Numbered from the stretch's first letter, positions 23,101 to 35,500 are shown. The stretch: 64,000 nt of DNA from Zymoseptoria tritici IPO323 (GCF_000219625.1 NC_018210.1:1860001-1924000), one strand, 5' to 3'. Notes: generated by a model not told the origin, from the sequence alone. Numbers and translations: made by a program.

Positions 23101-25440
23101 GCTCTTGTTGTGCTGCGTAGACAGCATCCTGTGCTCGTGGGGAAAACCAAGGCTCAGAGGTCTCAATGCTGGTGCACGAGAAGCATCTCACGGCCAGTTC
23201 TGCCTGTCCTTGTCCCACCGCGGCTTCTCCCCATTTCCGGATCAAGTATGATATCCGTTGCCAGTCCGAAGGGTACGTTAGGCAGGTCAGAAGCACAGCT
23301 TCCACCCAGTACTTTTGAGAGACGTAGATCTCGATGGCATCGTTGTTTTCTCCAAGTCCCAGAAGGATGGCGACTGCTGGATGAATGTCACCTTTCTCAA
23401 GCAAACGCTGCACGAAGGCTTCTCCCACTTTCTTTTGCGACTCTGCACCGATTGAGCTCAAAGCAAGGAGCATCCAGTCGGAAGAGGTCATAGATTCCGA
23501 GCCAACCATGGAGGCCATGCTGTCCGCTCCCATGTCGCCGAGCCACTTGGCAAGGAGGACAGCGCTCGCAGAGCCAGGACGGTGGCGGGCGAGTTCGTCC
23601 CTCAGCAGACTTCGAACGTCGTCATTCCACCCGAAGACGGTGCTCAGCATCTCGCGTTGCAATAGCTCAGGAGTCCGGGCCGACTGTCCGTAATGTGGTG
23701 TTCGGAAAGCCACGTTGGCTAGTCGAGCTTTGATCGTTGGGAAAAGTTCCATCGATGCCGTTTCTTGAGACTCCTGTGGACTACGCAGCACCTCTTTGCG
23801 AAGATTCGAGCTCTGTCGTGAATGGCGAGCCTGCGATTGAGATTGTGACAAGCCTCCCATCGATGAGACGGATCGTATTGACATACTTTCATGGCCCGTC
23901 CTCGATGGCGCGCCGAATGAAAATTCAGTCCCATCATACCCTGTGCTTGTCGAGGCTCGTGAAGAGTCGGGTCGATCGTACAAGTACTTTCGTCCCGTGC
24001 GTCGGCCAGAACTTTTGGAACTGACAGAGGACGCCCTGCTCGAAAGTGGACTCAGGGGCATCACTTTATCGCGAAGTTCCGATTCGAGAGCATCGAGTGA
24101 GTCCATTTCTTGTGCGATCTTCTGCAAAGGAGAAAGTGCTCCACTTTCGTCGGCGCTACTTTCCGTATCCGTGTATGCCAGTGGGACTTGATCATATGAG
24201 GGTTGGTTCGTGTGCTCTACGTAGGGGTTCTTGCGCTCCTCGAGCATGGTAGGTGGAGTGGGAGGAGTGTTCGCCGGCGCGTGTTGAGCATTGGCAACCT
24301 GCGCGGGCTGATTGCCCGGAGTGATGTCGTACTGGTAGACCGTGTGATTTCGACCGAGAGCGAACAGTGTCGCAGTTGGTCCAAAACCTGCAATTCCCAC
24401 CACGCCATCCACGGTCGGGATCATTTCGTAGGTGACCTTTTTCGTCCGAACGTCCCAGGATCGAGTTTCACTGCCCTGTGGATTAGCTGTACTCATTCAT
24501 CGAGCAGGTCACAGTTGAGAGCTTACCCATCAGCATGCTGTACAATGCGACCGTTCTTTGACCACGCAAACCAACAGGGCCGACCAGTATTCTGTACTTC
24601 TGGTCGCTGCAACACTCGGATGATGTTGGGTACCTCCGTGTGAGGTACTTTGGGCACGCTCCATACCCGGAGATCGCCATCCGAGGTTTGCGTTGCCAAC
24701 ATGTCCGTCTTTTGTTTCGAAGAAGAGCCGTGCCATGCCAAATCAGTGATGCGAGATGGTGATCGATTTGTGTTTAGCGTATGGAGGATTGTGAATGAGG
24801 GTTGCAATGTTGCGATTAGTATTGAGCCATTGAGGTAGCCTATGGCAAAGGTTCTGCAGTCGGAAGCCGGTGCTATTGCTGTGATCGGATCGAAGATCGT
24901 TCGTGCCGAGACATGCTCGGATGTGGATGGCTCGAAGAGGATGATGTTGCCCTGGTCGTTGGCTGATTGACATCAGCTGAATGCGCATCGCGACCAACAC
25001 AACCATTCAGACGTACCGAAAGCAATATTGCCATTGCGCATGAAAGCGGCCGCGCGCATGTGCTCGTAGGCGGAAAAGCGAGCCACTTCTCCACCGCTGA
25101 GGATATCCCATACAATTGCGGTCTTGCCAATGTCGAAGCTCACAGCCAGCCGACCCGAGCCTCGATCACTGATATTGTCAACAGCTATCCATAGCACATC
25201 TTCGCGGTGTTTCTCGAATCGCCGCTCGATCGAGAGGGTATCGTGGTGGAGGACAAGGATCTGGTTCCGCTGTGCGTATAGCATGTAAGAAGCCGTGGCT
25301 GCACACGCCTCAAACTCTTGCTCTCCATTTTCAGGTGTGAGGGTCGTCGGCGGTGGTGTGGGCCTCGCGGAGAGCGAGTTCTTCGAGGCGGTTGATCTCG
25401 TGGATTCCGACCTTCGCCTAGGAACCGGACCGAGAGACAT
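20102..25440 (-). CDS. Large WD40/alpha-solenoid scaffold protein with disordered tail
   Basis: Predicted 1742-residue protein whose exact role I do not recognise. Exons are 25440-25017, 24962-24527 and 24470-20102; introns 25016-24963 and 24526-24471 restore the frame at AFANDQGNIILFEPS and DGETRSWDV. Residues about 45-340 look like a WD40 propeller (TAIVWDILSGGEVARFS; DLRVWSV; SWDVRTKKVTYEM; repeats start near MLYAQRNQILVL). Residues about 470-690 are helical and resemble the solenoid of coat or scaffold WD proteins (GDIHPAVAILLGLGENNDAIEIY, then WVEAVLLTCLTYP). The remainder is disordered: Ser/Arg-rich blocks (RSRAGSRSRNTSRRRAESR), poly-Pro runs and many basic/Ser-Pro sites, suggesting heavy phosphorylation. 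The architecture suggests a membrane-trafficking or septal/cortical scaffold, but that is inference only. Confidence 0.8.
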
Positions 25441-27503
25441 GGTGCTGGACTAGAGGAAGGGCGGTCAGTTCATCAATCTGGTGATGTCGTGATGGTGCTG
25501 GCCGTAGGCATGGTCTGGCTCGACAAGACAGATTGGAATGGGCCACTTCAAGGAGGCCGGCAGGCCAATGCAGCACGGACGGAATCCGACACTCTTGTAG
25601 GGAGATGGGAGGAAGTGCGTGCAGTTCCACGTACCAGACATGCGCGCTAAAAGACTGAAGTCACACGCGGTGTACCTCGAGCCGCGAGCGGAGCTCTGGA
25701 GGAGTTCTCGTGCGCTTCGGGCTCCACTGCCGCGAATTGAGATGCCGGACGACGTTTGCAGCAGACTCGTGCAGCCGCGCTTTGAAGGGTGGGCGTCTGC
25801 GATGGGAGACTGCAGGAAGAGCTAGAGCTGGCGTCTAGAGCTGGAGCTGGAGCTGTCCCTGGTAAGTAAGGGTAAGGAAACAACGCAAGGTGAAATGCAG
25901 ATGGAGGAAGACAAGCAGAGACGGACAGCAGAGGCTGAAGTTGGACTCGGGGGCTCGCAAGCGATCAGACCTGAGCCATCTCACCTGGCATGGTGATGAA
26001 GAGCTCGGGGGTCTCTAGACGAGCGGCTAAGCATCTTTGCAGGATGCACACTTCGTCGTCGCTGTTGGCCCAGTATTTGGCCGTGCAGGCCATCCAGCGG
26101 CTATGGTGTGCCTATGGCCCGCCGAACGAGCCGAATCGTCGTGTCATTCGCTCCACCGGCGGACCGCTGGGGTCACCGAGGGCCGGCCATGACGCTCCCA
26201 CGCGCCTTTTCATGTGCGCAGAGGTGCAGACGCCCACCGCACGCTGTTCGCTGTATGGAGCAAAAGCATCAGGGAAGTCTCGACCGACGAGGTCGAGATA
26301 TGCGGAGAACCGTTCGCTTCGGCGCGCTGATTGGCCGCGCCGTTCCGAGCTAAGGTACGCCACGCACACTTTAAACGAGGGGGCCGGCGGCTATTGCTGT
26401 GTGAGTGTGAGTGGGAGTGTGATGCGAAGATGTGTTGAATTCTGGGTATATTGCTCCGTCTAGTTACCTTATATCATATAGTCGCCTGTCATCGCGCTGA
26501 TGATATCGTGAAGACGGACGATCTCAGGAGTGACGTCTCCCGCCACGACGTGCCTCCCCCCCAGTTCACACATCAATCACCACGCCGCATGCGAACTGCA
26601 TCCTCATCGCTCCCCGATGCCCAATCCACGCAGCTGGGTCCCTTTGGACCTTGCATTGCTGTGCATGCTGAGCTACTTTTAGTTCTTTGCCCAACCAATA
26701 CATGAACGATCCCGGTTTGCTGCGCTGTGCTTTGCTGGCCGCCATCGATAGTTCCTGACAGCGATCCGCATGGCCATGCTGTCCGACATCAGCGGAGCAA
26801 TTCCCGTCATACGACTGCAGAGTCACCTGTTCGGGATATCAAAGGTGACACCTCATCATACCGTTACATGCGGCCACACCGCTCGCATTTCAGCCCAGCC
26901 ATCTGACTCTTTTCTCGGAGAATACACAGACTTGTACATGTGAACGTATTACAAGAACGTGTTCTGCATTGCTTAGTATCGGCTTGTCTGCGGTAAGTAC
27001 CGCCTCTCACTTCTTTCATTCAGGTACGCGCACAGCTTGGACGGAGACGGTGCTCGTCAAAGCTGCCAACGTGTCCGATCGGCCCATACGCTGCACCGTC
27101 CGCTGCATTCACGGATCCTGCTCCCCGCCGAAGCGATCTCCACCTTTCGTTTCCTTGTGACGAACCAAGGCTGGCTTTGCTGGACAGTCGAGGTATGCGA
27201 GTTTGGTTCTGCTCTGCCAATAGCCTGCATCCTGGCAGCGAGGCCCAGTGTCTGCATGGCTCTCTGGCTGGTCGCAGATGCGATGACAGCACATACACAT
27301 GGAAGAGCCAGACGCATCGCGCGAGCATCGTTGGGAGGATGGGGAGTCTTGCTTCACGACTCGTAGCTGGCGGTCCGCAGATCGATGTGACGATGCGTGC
27401 TCATGCTTTTCGCATGGGATCATTGGCTCCGGAGCTCGTTTAAACTGACAGGGGGACTCAAATGTTGGTGATTTCAGTTGACTTTGAAAGGTGGCGATTT
27501 CGC
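25441..27503. other. Intergenic 2 kb, no supported gene
   Basis: This stretch holds the promoter of the WD40 gene and the 3' flank of the small Ser-rich gene. Short frames on both strands overlap each other and show no domain or plausible splicing. No tRNA-like fold was found. Confidence 0.4.
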
Positions 27504-27917
27504 TCAGGTCTTGCGCTTGCTGGAAGTGGAGCTACTGCGTCGTTCTTTCTTGGGCTCCGTACTGCAGCGTCTGGGCTTGATCGGAACGACGGGAGGCAGT
27601 AAAGGTCGGGCAAGCCAAACTTCAGCCGAGCGCGGTGGCGGCGGTGGCTCACTCAGATATGCTTCATCGTCGTTGCCCCACAGGTCCTCATCGCTGACAT
27701 ATGCGCTCGTGTGGCCAGTGGATGAAGATTGCCAGCTCGAGTAGGCGCAGGATGAGTATGGATTTGAGATGGAGGACGGAGCGTTGAAGCTCTCTCTTCG
27801 AGATGAGGAGCAGGAGGGAGACGTGGCGATAGCGATAGCGATCGATCGACTTGATGTTGAGGTGGAGAGAGGATCGACCGTGGTGATGTCGCGGCTGGTT
27901 GCAGAATTGAACGACAT
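27504..27917 (-). CDS. Short serine-rich conserved-type fungal protein
   Basis: A 137-residue protein starting at the ATG at 27917 (MSFNSATSRDITT); the frame upstream reaches only a TTG. The N-terminal two-thirds is Ser/Thr-rich, including an Ile-Ala repeat (IAIAIA) from a gcgata microsatellite at about 27821-27845. The core motif AYVSDEDLWG followed by an acidic stretch and ARPLLPPVVP, then a basic Lys/Arg/Ser tail, has the look of short fungal nuclear or regulatory proteins with a 'YISDEDL' motif. No enzyme domain is visible. Function is not assigned; I believe the gene is real from the motif and low-complexity structure, with moderate confidence. Confidence 0.6.
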   Translation of the reverse strand: MSFNSATSRDITTVDPLSTSTSSRSIAIAIATSPSCSSSRRESFNAPSSISNPYSSCAYSSWQSSSTGHTSAYVSDEDLWGNDDEAYLSEPPPPPRSAEVWLARPLLPPVVPIKPRRCSTEPKKERRSSSTSSKRKT

Positions 27918-28498
27918 TGTTGTGATTGTGGTGATGTCTGTGCAAATTCCTCGAGTTGTTGGTTGAAAGTTCCTCAATCAGGCAAGCAGTGATGTGTGAG
28001 ATATGCCGACGATGAGTGCATGTAGGCTGGGGCCAAACGGGATATAAGTAGATCCAGTCGACGCAACAAACAAAGACTGCGTCAAGGGCAGGACCGGTAG
28101 GTCGCAGATGATGCGAGAGAGCGACAAACGACTCAGCCGTGTGATATGATGTGTCAGTTTGCGACTTGTGTGACTCGGCGGACAAAGCAAAAGACAGAGG
28201 ACCGAGCGGCGGATGATATAGCAACCTGACCGTGGGCCGTGGCCACACGGCACATCATCCTTTCATCAGCCCAGTTTTTCCCCGGACGAGGGGCGTGCAA
28301 GGCGTGTCACCCACATTCCGCGCCCCACGGTACGCCCGCAAGGAAGACGACTCGTCCGAGAATCCCACGGGTGACGAGTCGACGAGCAAACGACGGGAGT
28401 TGCCCAGAGCGGTAATCCCTCCATCCGAGGCGGCAGTGAAGTCGGGAATCTAGGGCTGTGGGGGTTAAAATGGAGAAGGTTCAGATTCCCCGCCGGCC
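27918..28498. other. Unique flank left of the DNA transposon
   Basis: Promoter side of the small Ser-rich gene, then G+C-rich sequence up to the insertion site. No RIP signature. If the transposon is removed, the minus-strand frame that begins at 40391 stays open into this flank as far as about 28320. Confidence 0.4.
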
Positions 28499-28507
28499 AT
28501 GACGCTG
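28499..28507. repeat. Target-site duplication, left copy
   Basis: The 9-mer atgacgctg directly abuts the left terminal inverted repeat and is repeated exactly at 40109-40117. Confidence 0.85.
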
Positions 28508-28614
28508 TAGTCTCAGACGCACAGACTATACTTGGCGGCGCTAATCCCCTTCGGGGGCGCCTTCCTGTATAGTCTAAGAGCGCAACAGCCGAACTAGGTA
28601 ATAGAGGGTTAGCT
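28508..28614 (+). repeat. Left terminal inverted repeat with hairpin
   Basis: A 15-nt tip (tagtctcagacgcac) is followed by a hairpin at 28523-28575, with stem agactatac/gtatagtct and an inner ggcgc...cccc-ttcg-gggg...cgcc stem. Then come taag and an inner motif ggtaatagagggttagct at 28597-28614. Tip, hairpin position and inner motif all recur in inverted order at the right end. Confidence 0.85.
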
Positions 28615-28899
28615 GAAATCTGAAAACTTGTATATTAGTCTGAACGCCTGTCTAATACCCGTAAACGATTCGTATAACTTGTAGAATTAATCTAATATAA
28701 TTTGTTTACGCCTGATCGCAATAGCCGTACCTTAGTTGCCTAAAAGGGAATCTCTAGCCGCTCCTAGACCTCTAGACGTATTATATCCTCCCTTTATATA
28801 ACACTACCTCTACCCGCCTTTGCGCTACTAATCGTCTATACCTATCCGGCGAAGGTAGCTATTATATAACTTATACTTAGTTATACCGCAGGGTACTCG

Positions 28900-30400
28900 A
28901 CTAAGCCTGTGCGTTTATGCGTGCTATTAGGGCTTCCCTCTTCTGCTATCTAACCGCTCTATCCTCTGCCTCCTGCTAAGCGCGGGCAGCTATACTAGAC
29001 CCGCGACCTAAAGAGGTTAAAGCGACGTTTATATTAGTACTCGGGGTTAGGTCTTAACGCCTAGCAGCTGCCGGTAGTACAGTAACTAACTAACGTCTAA
29101 CGCTTAGCTCTCGTCTCTCTCTATGCCTGACTCTACTGCCGTCTAGCGCATTTCCGCTATACTCTAGCCTCTACGATACTAAGCTGCCTAGCTAAATAGT
29201 ATCTACCTTCTTCTAAATGTTCCTAGTGTGCGTAGGCTTCGGTTCGTAGTACGGAATCCTAGGCGCGAGGTATCTGCTCGTAGTCTCGCGTGCTAGCTAC
29301 GCTACAGCAGCGTAGTAGGATAGCGGGTTTCGGTTGCGGACGTCTTCTAGCACGGCGCTACGCCTATCGCCGACGCCTGCGCGGCTGCTGTATGTTCCCC
29401 TAGGGCGAGGAGCTGCTATCTCGTATACGTTGTCGTACTCGTAGTCTAGGAAGGTGCTCGATAGTAGTACCTCTATCTAGCGTCGGACGCGCTAGCGCAC
29501 TCTCTAGAGAGTTCCTTTGCGAGGATTACGCTCGACAGTCTCTTCGTATTGCTAGCACATGCTAATCTTTAGATGTTAGTAGCTGCGAGCGACTAGTCAG
29601 GCTCGATACGCACCTAAATAGGTAGTAATTAATAAGTAGATGCGGAAGAGGATAATTAGGCTAGACTAGTAGAAGGCGATCGTTGTTAATGTCGATGCGA
29701 TATGTTTAAACGTTATTAATATCCGAGAGATAAATGCTTCGCCCTGTTGCGTCTGTTTTGTCTTCGCGTCGTCGTCTTGTTTGCCTAGTAAATGTGCAGG
29801 TCTACGCAGGCGTTGCGCGTACGTAATGTCGGATTGTTTCCTTAATCTATGTTAGCTGTTATATAATCTCGCTAGACGATCCGACTAATGTGTAGTTTAG
29901 CTGTTAGTCCGCCGGTCGCAAATATCGTAGCTAATACTCTACCTAACTACCCGTGTGCTGCGTGCCGCTCCGCCTGTCGATTGTAGCCTAGGGCTCTAGG
30001 CGATGCTACTTTAGCTGCTTGCCGTTTAGCTGCTTGCCGTTTAGCTGCTTGTTGTTCTGCTACTTGTCGTTCTGCTACTAAGTCTGCGTTATTAGAGGCT
30101 CTAGGTAATAGTCTTGCGTCGGATAACGTGCGCCTATCTAGATGCTCTACTTCTTAAGTAACCTGGCGAGGTTATTAATAAGTTTTGCCGGCCGAGGACT
30201 GTCTAGCTAGTATTATGTCGGTTCTGCTATTACTGCATTACTATGCGGGCTACACAGGTAGCCGGGCGCTCTACTGCGCCGAGGCTAAAGGCTATGTTAG
30301 ACTCCTTAGTCCGGTTCTTTGTATTAGGCCCGTCCCCCTTACTATCGGCTATTAGGCGAAGGTTAATATATCTAAGTTGTCGTCGTAGCCTGGCTTAGGT
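28900..30400 (-). pseudogene. Transposon frame 4: Ala/Lys/Gln-rich protein, RIP-degraded
   Basis: The minus strand shows a coding-like frame broken by TAA/TAG stops. A clear segment reads SNNADLVAERQVAEQQ followed by repeated AAKRQ units (15-bp repeats at 30011-30080), then a basic segment ending HAAHG. Upstream lies QSSAGKTY-like sequence. Ends are uncertain. I do not recognise the family; the repeat predicts a helix or coiled coil. Confidence 0.4.
30011..30080. repeat. 15-bp tandem repeat encoding AAKRQ helix
   Basis: Units ttagctgcttgccgt occur at 30011-30025 and 30026-30040, with diverged copies at 30041-30055, 30056-30070 and a partial fifth. On the minus strand they encode five-residue Ala/Lys/Arg/Gln units. 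Confidence 0.8.
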
Positions 30401-30499
30401 TATATTACGGTATATAATACTTTTAATAAGAAACTGGTAGACATAAGCAGGCTTTTAGGGTTTAATTGAAATCTACTTAACTAAACGCTCGAGCTATCG

Positions 30500-30621
30500 C
30501 CTGTAGGGCTATCCTAACGACAGGCAAGCAACTAATAGTAGTGCTAAAGGTTCTATGCACTTTACTATTAAAAGGGACTCGCGAAATAAACACTAAAGCT
30601 AACACCTGTAGGGCTATCCTA
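30500..30621. repeat. Pair of 17-bp direct repeats in hairpin context
   Basis: The 17-mer cctgtagggctatccta occurs at 30500-30516 and 30605-30621, each time closed by a nearby acagg that could pair with the initial cctgt. They lie in the spacer between transposon frames 3 and 4, so a processing, promoter or terminator role is possible but unproven. Confidence 0.6.
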
Positions 30622-30962
30622 GAGACAGGTAAGCTATAAAGAATGCTCGTGTCGCATCTTACCTAAGTGCTGTAAACATACTTATAAAATTAGTTAAATG
30701 TAGTTAACGCTCGCGCTCGCCACCTCTAAATTATTTGCCTCTACGCCTGTCTAACTTCTTTAGCCTACTACTAGGAGGAACCCGGCTACCGTAACTCTAG
30801 TCCTAGTGCAAAAAGATGCTTCGGACGACGTATCTATCTAAGTCGATCGAACCCTTGTTTCGCTTACGTCCCGGGCTTAGGTTAACCTATCTAGGCGAGA
30901 AGAACGTGCCGGTTAGTTCGCCGCCCTCTAAGACGTGTCTTCCGCCGGAAGGGCTGTCCTGC

Positions 30963-32062
30963 TAAACGTCGAATCCGAACGGGGTAAATAACTTCTTCCC
31001 GCTTCGCTTAGTAGAGTTAGCTATTAGAGTATGCGGATCGTTGTGCCGGGACTTCGTAGGCGTCTCCTTAGGCGTCTGCTTCTTCGCCGGCCTCTCCTTC
31101 CGAGAGGACCTTATTCTAGCCTCCTCGCGGGCAGCCTCCTCCCGCTCCTCCCTAATCTCGTCCGCTAACCGCGCCTTGTCCTCGCGCACTTTATTACTCG
31201 TGTAGCAAGTTGTCCTACGACCTAGGACCTTAGACGCGTCTGCTATCTCTACGTCCGATTGCAGAGCGCCTATCGAACAAGTACTTATGCGCCTATTATA
31301 TGCAGGCGTCTTTAGCTAGATAGAAGGCGGCGCTATCGTTACCGGAGGACTGTCTAGATCTAGAAGGTTGCAACGGGAGTAGTCTTAGTTAATTACTTTG
31401 TTAACCTCTCCCTACGCTTCCTTTAGAGCGGTTTTTAGGCAGTCGGTGTACTCTTCCGCGTCGAATCGAGCGTCGTATCTAAACAGGACTATAATGTACC
31501 TATACTTCTTATATTTGCCTGAGACGCGTCCGCTGCTGTAGTGCGTTACAACCTCGGGGACATTCTCTATGCTTATAAAGAGTAACATGTCGGAGATCTT
31601 TATTTAAGTGTCTCCTAAGCTAGGAAGACGCTCCGTCTCTTCGTCCTCCTTACTCTCCTTACGGTCCGGCGTCGCTTCCTTCGTATACTTCGTAGCTAGA
31701 CTGTTCGTAGCTAGACTGCACTTGTTGTAATTGCTATAAAGTAGGCAGTTAGTACAGGTACCTAAGAAGAGGAACTCTCTATCCCTAGCCCTCTCCTGCA
31801 CAGGGTATAGCCAGACGATATAGTCGTTTGCGAATCTATTCGGATCGTTAGCTAGGCCGCACTTTGTATAAGTCTTAGTAGCCGATATAATAGCACCGCC
31901 TATCTAGAAAGTAGCTAGAATAGCTACTAGCTTCGTAGCGGAGGTACTAGGCACAAAGGTGCGTGTCTAATTGCCGAAGCGCCTTAGAATCTCCTTACTA
32001 GACACGAGCGCGTATAGACCGGTTCGGGAATCGTCTGCTAGTTCTATAATACTGGAATGCAT
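30963..32062 (-). pseudogene. Transposon frame 3: Cys-motif and coiled-coil protein, RIP-degraded
   Basis: The frame starts at an ATG at 32062 (MHSSIIELADDSRTG) and runs to paired stops near 30963, with a few internal TAG/TAA codons. It contains a Cys cluster (GTCTNCLLYSNYNKCS), typical of fungal proteins with a short C-x2-C-x9-C motif. Next is a charged segment, then a Glu/Arg/Lys coiled coil (ARLADEIREEREEAAREEAR) and a basic C-terminus ending TPFGFDV. Family not recognised. Its position 3' of the DUF6589-like frame suggests a co-mobilised accessory protein. Confidence 0.5.
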
Positions 32063-32559
32063 GCGCCCTTAACGCCCTACGCGCTTGTTCACGTCCCTAA
32101 TCACCGAGCCGGATTTCTAACATACTGCGCGGTAAAGCCCTTAAACGAACTTAATAATGTTGTCCTTGTAGAGCGTAACTTTTGCCTAGCTGTACTATTC
32201 CGTCCAAAACCACTCGGCGTACATATCGTACATGTCTTAACCCTCTGCCGAGATGCCCTAGTCGGCTAGCTTCCTCTGCACGCTAGGTGCTATAGTAAAA
32301 CTATTTACGTATTAGTAAATCTCTATCTTTGTAGGCGTGGCGAAACTTACGCTTAAATGTAGTCTGCTAACGAGATTCTCCGTCTGTCGAAAGCGCAAGG
32401 TAGTTAGCGAGGATAGATAAGTGGTATAACGAGTAGTGTAGTAAAGGATAGATAAAGTAATAGTTAATAGAGGGATAGAAGGGCAATCGGATAGTATAAG
32501 AAGGTTAATAAAGAAGGAAGGAAGTTTAGTAACTGAAGTCGGGTAGAAGTAGGCGTCTT

Positions 32560-35500
32560 GCTACCTCTGCGAGCTGTATAATTAACGTCGTCGACGTAGT
32601 ACGTGCACAGGTGTATAACCAATCTGCGTCTCGTAAAGGGCGTCTACACGTGAATTAGTCGTGCTAATGCCTAAAAGGGCGGTTAGTAAGTGCCTGAATG
32701 TAATGTTAAGGGCGTCTAACGTGTATACATGCGAGGCAGGTAATAGCATAGCTGTTAGCAAGTAAGGTTAGTCGCTATCGAAGTAAACATTACCTGCCTC
32801 GTCTTCGCTGTTAGGATCCTAAGGCGTCCTTATTAGTCTAGGAGTGATGTCTATCGCTGCTATGCGGCGGAGGTAAGGATCCGTTATTAGGTCCGGTAGT
32901 TCTATGTTTACCGGGATTAGATCTTAGTCTGCCTGTATAATCTAAAAGTCCTTTATAACTACATTCTTATTAAACCTCTCTAGTTAACTGCTACCCTTTA
33001 CGTTGGTCACTAGGTTCTTAACACCTATAGCATACAAGTCCATAGCGTAAAAAGGGAGGACTGCATTCGCATCTGGATCGACTGCCTTCGTCGGCAGTGT
33101 TTCCTAGTAACAAATCGTTGCGACTACATATATCTCCTCGACTAACTTTGGTAAGGTATGCTTAGTATTCGTTACCTCCCCGAACCTAGCCTTAATAACC
33201 TCTCGTAGGTAGCCGGTATAGGTCGCTAAAAGCGCGGCTTCTTCTAGTTGGTTCTCGACGTCGAACGTGCCGTTGCGCTGGCTGGCCATTAATGTCTTTA
33301 GATACTAGTTGAGAAACTCATTCGCCCTGTCGATCTCGAACTAACTGTCGTCCGCACTAGCTATGTTCACCAGTCCGTTAGCTAGTATAGCCCGCTGTAG
33401 TATCGGATAAGACGTCTCGGTGTCCGTTAACTACTTTATCTATAGCATAATAAATGTGTAATTCTTGTGTAATCTGGCGTAGAAGATTAAGATGCATTAG
33501 TTAATTACCTGGCGGAGTAGTCCGATATCCGTATACTTTACAGCTCGCGATAGTATCTAATACGTCTTAACGACATAAAGGAATCGGATGTAATTCCTAC
33601 GCTCTTCGTTGCCGTCGGCTATAGCGGCAGCCTTATTAGTCGCACTAGCCTTCTTCGACTAATGCCTCTTTAATAAATACGAGTTCTTTGCCTTAATAGT
33701 GTCTCCCTCTAGGTAGTCCGCATCTAACGAGCGGGCCTTGTGCGAGAAGGCCTTCTCGTAGACCTTATCTATTAGACTAGTAAACCCTTGGCGAGTAAGT
33801 GCGCGAATGTAGGTCGATATCGCTGTCCGACTGCACACGACTAGCTTAAGCTCTTCGTACACAAATGCGAGTATTCTAGTATTAAAACTGTCTAAGGTTA
33901 GACGCTCTAGGTGGCTGTAGGGTGCATAGAATAAGGGGTATATCTTCCTTTCTATTAGTCCTCGATAGACTATTAATAAAGATTTAGTAGCGCAGCCTTC
34001 CCGCCTATTAAAGTTATTCTCGATTGCCTAGATAAGGCACATCTTTAGGTAGAACAAACCTAGCAACGGTAGTACCTATTACATCTTATCGAATGCGTCG
34101 TCGTTCTCTCGAGCCTCCTTAAGGCATGTCCGGATGTTCTTTACCGACAACTGGTCGCTATACATTAGGAAGATAACATTCGTCCGATTGTATATATAGT
34201 GTTCTAGCTTCTCTCTTAGCGACCGCGTTCGTAGAATGTATAGTACCGTACCCGGCGACTGTCTAAGCGCCCTCGGGGGTCCGCTAGGTGTACTATAACT
34301 ACGTAAGGCCGACGAATCGCGTCTGCCGTATAGAAAACTACTACTTGTTACCGCGGATGGCTATTAGGAAGTCGCAGGGGTGCTCTAGGCGGACGCAGAA
34401 GTCGACTATATCGCCGGATATAGTAGTTAGGAGGTTATAGGCGTGCTCTAGGACAGCTAAAAAGTCGACTAGGTTGCCGGATACTACTATTAGGATAGCT
34501 AGAAAGTCGACTAGGTCGCCGGATACTGCTGTTAAGATAGCTAGAAAGTAGACTAGGTTGCCGGATACTACTGTTAGGATAGCTAGAAAGTAGACTAGGT
34601 TGCCGGATACTACTGTTAGGATAGCTGGAAAGTAGACTAGGTTGCCGGATACTACTGTTAGGATAGTTAAACAGTAGACTAGGTCGCTGGGTATAACTAA
34701 TAGGGTTGCTAGGAGTGTTTAATAGGACGACCTTCCGTATCTTAGGTAGCGTCGCTATTAGCGGCAGGATAAGGATTCTAGTAGTAGATTTGCTAGCTGC
34801 TAGTAGCGCCTTAGTAGTTATAAATAGTATCCCCTCTAGCCCTCGAGGATTGTGCGTCTTAGTGCCGTAAGAACTCGTTATATATGTCTCTATATCCGAG
34901 TTAGCGCTCGAGAATGTTCTCGATTACGGCATATATGCCTTCAGTCGTACCCTCGTATTCGAACATAAGATTTAGTATACATATTACGCTTTTCTACTTC
35001 TCTAGCCGGTCGATTGTAGGAAATGTAGGGAAGCCAGCGACATTGTCCTAGTCGATCTTGCTCTTTCTATGCTTATTACATGTAGCGGTCTCCCTACTAG
35101 TGCCCGGGTTAGTGCTAGACACTACTGTTCGATTACCGCGACGCGGAGGATCGTTATCGGCAGTAGTATCGACACCTAAACAATACGCGACTACGTTAGG
35201 ATACAATCTAACGATAGCCGAGGTAATAAGGCTGCGTAAGATTTGTTTCTAGACAGCGTCGTATCGATTGCCGTCTCCTTCGAGTACGTCTGCGAGCTAA
35301 AGAGGCTTGTCCTTACGAAAATACTCCCGCTTTAGACTAGTCTGCGGCACCTCGATGCTTTTAAGCACTATGCTAGTCGTAACATGCTTTAGTTTATCCT
35401 TACGGTTATGCCTATGCTCCCCGGTTTTGTAGTAGATGTCCAGGTTATTGTGGACACTATGTATGCAGCAATCTCGTCCAAAGCCGGTAATACGGTCCTT

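Noticed and set aside
28478..28495. tRNA T-arm-like ggttcagattccccgcc left of the transposon
   Set aside because: The T-loop consensus fails at the invariant A58 position, and no A-box, anticodon arm or acceptor pairing is present upstream.
28523..28575. Hairpin at the 3' side of the coding frames as a Helitron end
   Set aside because: A matching hairpin in inverted orientation at the other end, plus a 9-bp target-site duplication, contradicts the Helitron structure; no Rep domain was seen.
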